The position numbers and the translations under genes are program-made. From the NCBI RefSeq assembly GCF_021117365.1, contig NZ_CP088262.1:1178001-1242000 (forward strand): DNA of 64,000 nt, given 5' to 3'. Source of the stretch: Nocardioides sp. cx-173 (GTDB lineage Bacteria > Actinomycetota > Actinomycetes > Propionibacteriales > Nocardioidaceae). Below are positions 58,607 to 64,000 of this stretch, one piece after another. Below the pieces are notes generated by a model. That model ran no database searches. It worked only from the letters and a program-made list of their open reading frames with translations, and was not told where the DNA came from. How positions within the stretch are numbered: the first letter of the stretch is position 1; every line of letters begins with the position of its first letter.

Positions 58607-59724
58607 CCACCGGCCCGCGGGCAGTGGTGAGCGACGCCCGCCGGATCGTCGTGAAGGTCGGCTCGTCGTCGCTCACCACCGCCGCCGGCGGGATCGACCC
58701 GGCGACCGTCAGTCGCCTCGTCGACGTCCTGGCCGCGGCGCGCACCCGCGGCGCCGAGGTCGTGCTGGTCTCGTCCGGTGCGATCGCCGCGGGGCTCGCA
58801 CCGCTCGGGCTGAAGCGGCGCCCACGGGCCCTCGCGGCCCAGCAGGCGGCCGCCTCGGTCGGCCAGGGGCTGCTCGTCCACCGCTACACCGAGGAGCTCG
58901 CCCGCCACGGCGTCGTCGCCGGACAGGTCCTGCTCACCCTCGACGACGTGACCCGCCGCTCGCACTACCGCAACGCCTTCTCCACCTTGGCCAAGCTGCT
59001 CGAGCTCGGCGTGCTCCCGATCGTCAACGAGAACGACACGGTGGCGACCAACGAGATCCGCTTCGGCGACAACGACCGGCTCGCCTCGCTGGTCGCGCAC
59101 CTGGTGCACGCGGACCTGCTGGTGCTGCTCTCCGACGTCGACGGCCTCTACGACGCCGACCCGCGGCAGCCCGGCGCCGCGCTGGTGCCCGAGGTGACGT
59201 CGTACGCCGAGCTCGAGCACGTGCAGATCGGCCGCGCCGGCGCGGCCGGCGTGGGCACCGGCGGCATGCAGACCAAGATCGAGGCGGCGCGCATCGCGAC
59301 CGGCGCCGGCATCCCGGTCGTCCTCGCCGCCGCCGGCCAGGCCGCCGCTGCGCTGGCCGGTGACCCGGTCGGCACCCTCTTCCACGCCACCGGCCGTCGT
59401 CGCCCCACGCGCCTGCTGTGGCTCGCCCACGCCACCGACCCCCAGGGCACGCTGGTGCTGGACGCCGGGGCCGTCCGTGCCGTCGTCGAGCGCCGCGCCT
59501 CACTCCTGGCCGCCGGCATCACCGGCGTCCTCGGGCGCTTCACCGCCGGCGACCCGGTCAACCTGGCCGGCCCCGACGGCGCCGTCGTCGCGCGCGGGCT
59601 GGTCAACTTCGACGCCGACGAGGTGCCGCAGCTGCTCGGCCGCAGCTCGCAGGACCTCAAGCGCGACCTCGGCGCGGCGTACGAGCGCGAGGTCGTGCAC
59701 CGCGACGACCTGGTGCTGCTGTAG
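58603..59724 (+). CDS. proB: Glutamate 5-kinase
   Basis: A 373-residue enzyme phosphorylating L-glutamate in the first step of proline synthesis. The amino-acid kinase domain has [10 protein letters not shown] near residue 14, [10 protein letters not shown] near 56 and [18 protein letters not shown] near 140. A C-terminal PUA domain covers about 275-370 ([26 protein letters not shown]), usual in full-length ProB. The ATG overlaps the obgE stop (ATGA). No proA follows here; a hairpin and the cysteine desulfurase gene do. Confidence 0.95.
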   Translation: MTTGPRAVVSDARRIVVKVGSSSLTTAAGGIDPATVSRLVDVLAAARTRGAEVVLVSSGAIAAGLAPLGLKRRPRALAAQQAAASVGQGLLVHRYTEELARHGVVAGQVLLTLDDVTRRSHYRNAFSTLAKLLELGVLPIVNENDTVATNEIRFGDNDRLASLVAHLVHADLLVLLSDVDGLYDADPRQPGAALVPEVTSYAELEHVQIGRAGAAGVGTGGMQTKIEAARIATGAGIPVVLAAAGQAAAALAGDPVGTLFHATGRRRPTRLLWLAHATDPQGTLVLDAGAVRAVVERRASLLAAGITGVLGRFTAGDPVNLAGPDGAVVARGLVNFDADEVPQLLGRSSQDLKRDLGAAYEREVVHRDDLVLL

Positions 59725-59735
59725 GACCGCCCCCG

Positions 59736-59758
59736 GGATACCCGGGCAGCCGGTATCC
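59736..59758 (+). terminator. Hairpin after proB
   Basis: GGATACC (59736-59742) pairs with GGTATCC (59752-59758), extended inward with one bulged C by CGG/CCG around GCAG. It lies 11 nt after the proB stop. Confidence 0.45.
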
Positions 59759-59821
59759 ATCCCGCCTCGACCGGCTCTGCCGACCGGCCGCGGAAGGCCG
59801 CGCCGTACGCTGGACCATGAC

Positions 59822-61006
59822 ATGAGCGCCACCAGCCCCGACCGGGTCGTCTATCTCGACCACGCCGCCACCACCCCGATGGTGAAGCCGGCCGTGGAGG
59901 CGCTCACCGCGCACCTGCTGGACGTCGGCAACCCGAGCTCGCTGCACGCCTCGGGACGCCGGGCGCGCCGGATCGTGGAGGAGTCGCGCGAGACCATCGC
60001 CCAGGCGCTCAACTGCCGCCCCGGCGAGGTGGTCTTCACCGCCGGCGGCACCGAGGCCGACAACCTCGCGCTCAAGGGCATCTACTGGGCCCGCCAGGCC
60101 GCCGACCCCCGCCGCAACCGGATCCTGGTCACCGCCATCGAGCACCACGCCGTCCTGGACCCGGTCTTCTGGCTCGGCGAGGACGAGGGCGCCCAGGTCG
60201 ACCTGGTGCCTGTCGACCGCGACGGGCGGGTCGACCTCGACGCGCTGCGCGTCCTCGTCGAGCGGGAGCCGGAGACCGTAGCGCTGCTCTCGGTCATGTG
60301 GGCCAACAACGAGGTCGGCACCGTGCAGCCGATCGACGAGGTCGTGGCGCTGGTCGCCGAGTACGGCATCCCGGTGCACACCGACGCCGTGCAGGCCGTC
60401 GGGACGGTGCCGATCGACTTCGCGAAGTCGGGCGTCGACGCGCTCACACTGACCGGCCACAAGCTCGGCGGACCCTACGGCGTCGGCGCGCTCGTCGTAC
60501 GCCGCGAGCTCGAGGTCACCGCGCTGGTCCACGGCGGCGGCCAGGAGCGCGACATCCGCAGCGGCACCATCGACACCCCGGCCATCGCCGGCTTCGCGGC
60601 CGCGGTCGAGCTCGCGGTGAAGCACCAGGCCGAGCACGCCGCCCGGGTCGCCGCGCTGCGGGACCGGCTGATCGCCGGTGTGCTCGAGGCGGTTCCCGAC
60701 GCGATCGTCAACGGCGACCCCGTGCACCGGCTGCCCGGCAACGCCCACCTCAGCTTCCCGGGCTGCGAGGGCGACTCCCTGCTGATGCTGCTCGACGCCC
60801 GCGGCATCGAGTGCTCCACCGGCTCGGCCTGCTCGGCCGGCGTGCCGCAGCCCTCCCACGTGCTGCTGGCCATGGGTCGCGCCGATGACGAGGCGCGCAG
60901 CTCGCTGCGCTTCTCGCTCGGCCACACCTCGGCCGAGGCCGACGTCGAGGCGCTCATCGAGGCGATCGGCCCGTGCGTCGAACGGGCCCGGGCAGCATCC
61001 CGATGA
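59822..61006 (+). CDS. iscS: Cysteine desulfurase (NifS/IscS type)
   Basis: A 394-residue PLP enzyme taking sulfur from cysteine to form a persulfide. The N-terminus [11 protein letters not shown] is canonical. The PLP lysine is in [12 protein letters not shown] near residue 213, and the catalytic cysteine is in [11 protein letters not shown] near 335. The next gene, mnmA, overlaps by 4 bp, so a main role is delivering sulfur for tRNA 2-thiouridine. Two ATG codons lie close together: that at 59817 is followed at once by a stop, so 59822 is the start. Confidence 0.93.
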   Translation: MSATSPDRVVYLDHAATTPMVKPAVEALTAHLLDVGNPSSLHASGRRARRIVEESRETIAQALNCRPGEVVFTAGGTEADNLALKGIYWARQAADPRRNRILVTAIEHHAVLDPVFWLGEDEGAQVDLVPVDRDGRVDLDALRVLVEREPETVALLSVMWANNEVGTVQPIDEVVALVAEYGIPVHTDAVQAVGTVPIDFAKSGVDALTLTGHKLGGPYGVGALVVRRELEVTALVHGGGQERDIRSGTIDTPAIAGFAAAVELAVKHQAEHAARVAALRDRLIAGVLEAVPDAIVNGDPVHRLPGNAHLSFPGCEGDSLLMLLDARGIECSTGSACSAGVPQPSHVLLAMGRADDEARSSLRFSLGHTSAEADVEALIEAIGPCVERARAASR

Positions 61007-62088
61007 GAGTCCTGGCCGCCATGTCCGGCGGCGTCGACTCGGCGGTCGCCGCGGCCCGCGCCGCCGACGCCGGCCACGACGTCACCGGCATCCACCTGGC
61101 GCTCTCGCGCAACCCGGCGTCGTACCGCTCCGGCGCCCGCGGCTGCTGCACGATCGAGGACAGCAACGACGCGCGCCGCGCGGCCGATGTCATCGGCATC
61201 CCCTTCTACGTGTGGGACCTCAGCGAGCGCTTCCACGAGGACGTGGTCGAGGACTTCATGGACGAGTACGCCGCCGGCCGCACACCCAACCCGTGCCTGC
61301 GCTGCAATGAGAAGATCAAGTTCTCGGCGGTGCTCGACCGCGCGCTGGCACTGGGCTTCGACGCGGTCGCCACCGGCCATTACGCGCAGCTGCGCACCGG
61401 AGCCGACGGGCTGATCGAGATGCATCGCGCGGTCGACCACGGCAAGGACCAGTCCTACGTCCTCGGTGTCCTCGACCAGCACCAGCTCGCGCACTCGCTG
61501 TTCCCGCTCGGCGACTCGCCCAAGTCGGCGGTGCGCGCGGAGGCGGCCGAGCGGGGACTGCTGGTGGCCGACAAGCCCGACAGCCACGACATCTGCTTCG
61601 TCGCCGACGGCGACAACGCCGGCTGGCTGCGCGAGAAGCTCGGCGACCGGGCGCCCAACCACGGCGGGGCGATCGTCGACGACGCCACCGGTGAGGAGCT
61701 GGGCCGCCACGACGGCACCTACGGCTTCACGATCGGGCAGCGCAAGGGGCTGCGGCTCGGCGTGCCTGCGGCCGACGGCAAGCCGCGCTTCGTGCTCGAC
61801 ATCGAGCCGGTCTCCGGCACGGTCACGGTCGGTCCGCGCGATCGCCTCGCGGTGCACCGGCTCAGCGGGATCAAGCCGCGCTGGTGCGGCAGCGTGCCGG
61901 TGCGCCTGGACGCCACCGTCCAGCTGCGCGCCCACGGCGACGAGCACCGCGCGGTCGTGGCGACCGACGGCGAGCACGTCGACATCGAGCTGCTCGACCC
62001 GGCCTTCGGCATCGCGCCGGGCCAGGCCGCCGTCATCTACGACGGCAGCCGGGTTGTCGGCTCCGCGACCATCGCGGCCACCGCATGA
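61003..62088 (+). CDS. mnmA: tRNA-uridine 2-sulfurtransferase MnmA
   Basis: A 361-residue enzyme making 2-thiouridine at the wobble position of Lys, Glu and Gln tRNAs. The PP-loop is [11 protein letters not shown] near residue 6. The two catalytic cysteines are in TPNPCLRCN near 105 and HDICFVAD near 201. The C-terminal barrel includes [14 protein letters not shown]. It overlaps the cysteine desulfurase gene (sulfur donor) and the following gene by 4 bp each, so the three form one operon. Confidence 0.96.
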   Translation: MRVLAAMSGGVDSAVAAARAADAGHDVTGIHLALSRNPASYRSGARGCCTIEDSNDARRAADVIGIPFYVWDLSERFHEDVVEDFMDEYAAGRTPNPCLRCNEKIKFSAVLDRALALGFDAVATGHYAQLRTGADGLIEMHRAVDHGKDQSYVLGVLDQHQLAHSLFPLGDSPKSAVRAEAAERGLLVADKPDSHDICFVADGDNAGWLREKLGDRAPNHGGAIVDDATGEELGRHDGTYGFTIGQRKGLRLGVPAADGKPRFVLDIEPVSGTVTVGPRDRLAVHRLSGIKPRWCGSVPVRLDATVQLRAHGDEHRAVVATDGEHVDIELLDPAFGIAPGQAAVIYDGSRVVGSATIAATA

Positions 62089-63074
62089 TCGCCACCGGCG
62101 TCGGGTCGATGCCCGGCGGAGACCAGGCGTCGTACGACGAGGCGGTGCGGGTGGTCCTCGGGGAGCTGACCGACCTGCCGCACCTGCCCGAGGTGCCGGG
62201 TCGCGGCGCACCCGCCGGCATGCTCGGGCGCGCCTTGGCCGTGACCGACGGTCTCGGCGTCGACCTGCAGCCGGCCGGCTGGCGGCTCACCGACGCCTCC
62301 GGGGTCGACCATCGCCGCGCGCGCAGCCTGCTCGCGCAGGACCTCGACGGTCTCGAGGAGCGGGCCCAGGGGCTGACCGGGAGCTTCAAGGTGCAGGTCG
62401 CCGGCCCGTGGACGCTCTCCGCGAGTGTCGAGAAGCCGCGCGGCGACAAGGTGCTCTCCGACGTGGGTGCGCGCCGCGACCTCGCCCAGTCGCTCGCCGA
62501 GGGCGTGCGCAGCCACGTCCGCGACCTGCGACGGCGGTTGCCGGGCGTCGAGCGGCTGGTCGTCCAGGTCGACGAGCCGTCGCTGGCCGCCGTGCTGGGT
62601 GGCCGGGTGCCCACGGCGTCGGGCTTCGGCCGACACCGCACCGTGCACCCGCCCGAGGCCTCCGAGCACCTCCAGTGGGTCCTGGAGGCCGTCGCCGCCG
62701 AGGACGCCGAGCCCTGGGTGCACTCCTGCGCCCCCGAGACCCCGTGGGCGCTGCTGCGCGGCGCCGGCGCTCGCGGGCTCTCGGCCGACCTCGACACGCT
62801 CTCCGCGCGCGACCACGAGGCATTGGCCGAGGCGCTGGACGCGGGGGAGACGGTCGTCCTCGGCGTCGTCTCGTCACGCGAGCCCGCCACCGCGCCCACC
62901 GACACCGAGGTCACCGAGCGGGTGCTGCGCTGGCTCGACCTGGTCGGCCTGGACGTCGCCACCCTCGGCGACACGCTCGTCCTCTCGCCCACCTGCGGCC
63001 TGGCCGGCGCGACGCCCGGGTGGTCGGGGCCGGCGCTGCGCCTGCTCACCGCGAGCGCGCGCCACCTGTCCTGA
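62085..63074 (+). CDS. MetE C-terminal-like (cobalamin-independent methionine synthase family) protein
   Basis: A 329-residue protein with the UROD/MetE-like TIM-barrel fold: [11 protein letters not shown] at the N-terminus, [16 protein letters not shown] near residue 160, [10 protein letters not shown] near 207 and SPTCGLAG near 305. His, Cys and the second Cys match the zinc ligands of the MetE C-terminal domain, but the substrate-binding N-terminal half of true MetE is absent. The family member next to mnmA in actinobacteria (Rv3015c-like) is of unproven activity. It overlaps mnmA by 4 bp. Confidence 0.85.
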   Translation: MIATGVGSMPGGDQASYDEAVRVVLGELTDLPHLPEVPGRGAPAGMLGRALAVTDGLGVDLQPAGWRLTDASGVDHRRARSLLAQDLDGLEERAQGLTGSFKVQVAGPWTLSASVEKPRGDKVLSDVGARRDLAQSLAEGVRSHVRDLRRRLPGVERLVVQVDEPSLAAVLGGRVPTASGFGRHRTVHPPEASEHLQWVLEAVAAEDAEPWVHSCAPETPWALLRGAGARGLSADLDTLSARDHEALAEALDAGETVVLGVVSSREPATAPTDTEVTERVLRWLDLVGLDVATLGDTLVLSPTCGLAGATPGWSGPALRLLTASARHLS

Positions 63075-63086
63075 GCCTGAGCGGCG

Positions 63087-64000
63087 TCAGCCGACGTGGA
63101 CCCCGCTCTCGGGGCCGTCCGTGGCGAGCTCCTCGTGCTTGACGTTGAGGAAGGCCCAGATGGCCACCGAGCCGATCGCGATCAGCCCTGCGCCGACCAG
63201 GAAGGCCGCCGCCGCGCCCTCGGTGAACGAGCCGAGGAAGGCCAACCGCCCCGCATCGACGGGTGGCAGGCCCCGGGCGACCAGGTCGCCGGCGAGGGCG
63301 CTCTTGGTGCCCTCGGCGTAGTGCAGCGAGACCGTGCCCAAGATGGCCAGGCCGAGCGCGCCGCCGACCTGCTGCATCGTGTTGAGCACCCCCGACCCGA
63401 TGCCGGAGTCCTCGGCGCGCAGGTGGTGCACCGCGGTGAGGGTGAGCGGCACGAACACCATGCCCATGCCGACCGACATCAGCATGATGAACGGGAAGAT
63501 CGCGGTCCAGTAGTTGACGTCGGCGCCCAGCGGGTTGTCCGGGGTCACGGCCAGGAGGGCCTCGGTGCTGGTCGGGACGTCGAGCATCGAGAAGCCCACG
63601 AGCGCGGCGACGGACATGATCGTGCCGACGCCGGCGATGTAGCGCGGGTTGATCCGGTTCACCAGGTTGGAGGAGAGCGCCGCGCCGAACACGATGCCGA
63701 CCGAGAACGGCAGGAACGCGAAGCCCGTGCGCAGGGGGCTGTAGCCCACCACGAGCTGGATGAAGAGGCTCAGGAAGTAGAACATCGCGAACATCGCCGC
63801 CGGGACCAGCGCCATCACCAGGAAGCTGGTGGCGCGGGTGCGGTTGGCGAAGACCCGGACCGGCAGCAGCGGGTGCTTCACCCGCGACTCGATGAGGGCG
63901 AAGACCGCGAGCAGCACGACCCCGGCGGCCAGTGACGCGATGGTCCACGTGTCACCCCAGCCGTGCGCCTCCTCGCCGGCGCGGCTGAAGCCGTAGACCA
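63087..64000 (-). CDS. MFS transporter, DHA2 (EmrB/QacA) type, C-terminal part
   Basis: The last 304 or so residues of a drug/proton antiporter; the start lies beyond the right edge. The fragment begins VYGFSRAGEEAHGW, the loop typical of 14-helix DHA2 exporters, then has helices such as SLAAGVVLLAVFALIE, FLVMALVPAAMFAMFYFLSLF, GTIMSVAALVGFSML, IFPFIMLMSVGMGMVFV and AAAFLVGAGLIAIGSVAIWAFL. The motif IGSGVLNTMQQVGGALGLAILG is the family's late signature. It is probably an efflux pump; the substrate is unknown. It is convergent with the MetE-like gene across 12 bp. Confidence 0.88.
   Translation of the reverse strand, partial: VYGFSRAGEEAHGWGDTWTIASLAAGVVLLAVFALIESRVKHPLLPVRVFANRTRATSFLVMALVPAAMFAMFYFLSLFIQLVVGYSPLRTGFAFLPFSVGIVFGAALSSNLVNRINPRYIAGVGTIMSVAALVGFSMLDVPTSTEALLAVTPDNPLGADVNYWTAIFPFIMLMSVGMGMVFVPLTLTAVHHLRAEDSGIGSGVLNTMQQVGGALGLAILGTVSLHYAEGTKSALAGDLVARGLPPVDAGRLAFLGSFTEGAAAAFLVGAGLIAIGSVAIWAFLNVKHEELATDGPESGVHVG

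Noticed and set aside
59817..59825. ATG at 59817 as a start for the cysteine desulfurase
   Set aside because: It is in another frame and meets a stop after two codons; the in-frame ATG at 59822 begins the conserved protein.
1..64000. Prophage, insertion sequence, integron or genomic island
   Set aside because: No transposase, integrase, phage structural gene or attachment-site duplication beside the tRNA genes is visible; accessory genes have the same base composition as the backbone.

Overview
The window is high-GC actinobacterial chromosome, most like Nocardioides or a close relative in the Propionibacteriales. That placement is an inference from codon and GC style, gene order and intergenic repeats; no database search was run. 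About 60 protein genes and two tRNA genes are packed tightly, with many 1, 4 or 8 bp stop/start overlaps. I see no IS element, prophage, CRISPR array or rRNA gene.

The backbone is a long conserved actinobacterial housekeeping block. From left to right it carries a Rv2466c-type thioredoxin-fold protein, rpiB, a Nei/Fpg glycosylase, tig, clpP1-clpP2-clpX, valS, folC with DUF4233, ndk, mreB-mreC-mreD-PBP2-rodA, a TIGR03960 radical SAM protein with its DUF2344 partner, rne, rplU-rpmA-obgE-proB, a cysteine desulfurase, mnmA and a MetE-like protein. This order matches the Rv2439c-Rv2466c region of Mycobacterium tuberculosis, with the mre cluster placed between ndk and rne as in Streptomyces.

By region: 0-5 kb holds a surface-protein fragment, a family A DNA polymerase, a SnoaL-like protein, a SigJ-type sigma factor with a DUF1059 protein, a cold-shock protein and a phosphoesterase. 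5-13.7 kb holds redox, cell-wall, metG, esterase and repair genes plus a 520-bp repeat-filled gap. 13.7-20 kb holds tRNA-Gly, tRNA-Pro, trigger factor and the Clp protease with ClpX, a proteostasis cluster. 20-31 kb holds valS, folC and ndk, interrupted by accessory genes (GNAT, alcohol dehydrogenase, an ECF sigma factor with a membrane propeller protein, and a MocR/PPOX pair). 31.3-34.4 kb is a four-gene cassette with an ESX-like small protein, a DUF1023 hydrolase and a lipoprotein. 34.6-40.4 kb is the cell-elongation operon. 40.4-46.5 kb is a copper/calcium envelope cassette (YcnI, CopC-CopD, His-rich lipoprotein, ChaA). 46.6-56.2 kb contains the radical SAM, DUF2344 and RNase E genes, split by four accessory genes. 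56.4-63 kb contains ribosomal proteins, Obg, proline synthesis and tRNA thiolation. An MFS exporter runs off the right edge.

The accessory insertions sit between genes of the conserved order. The most notable is the 31.3-34.4 kb cassette. Its small helical protein ends helix 2 with a YxxxD-type motif, and its first and last proteins seem to share one domain, once cytosolic and once lipid-anchored. A second genome-style signal is that at least ten genes have a TANNNT hexamer 6-7 nt before the start codon and no Shine-Dalgarno sequence, indicating leaderless transcripts.
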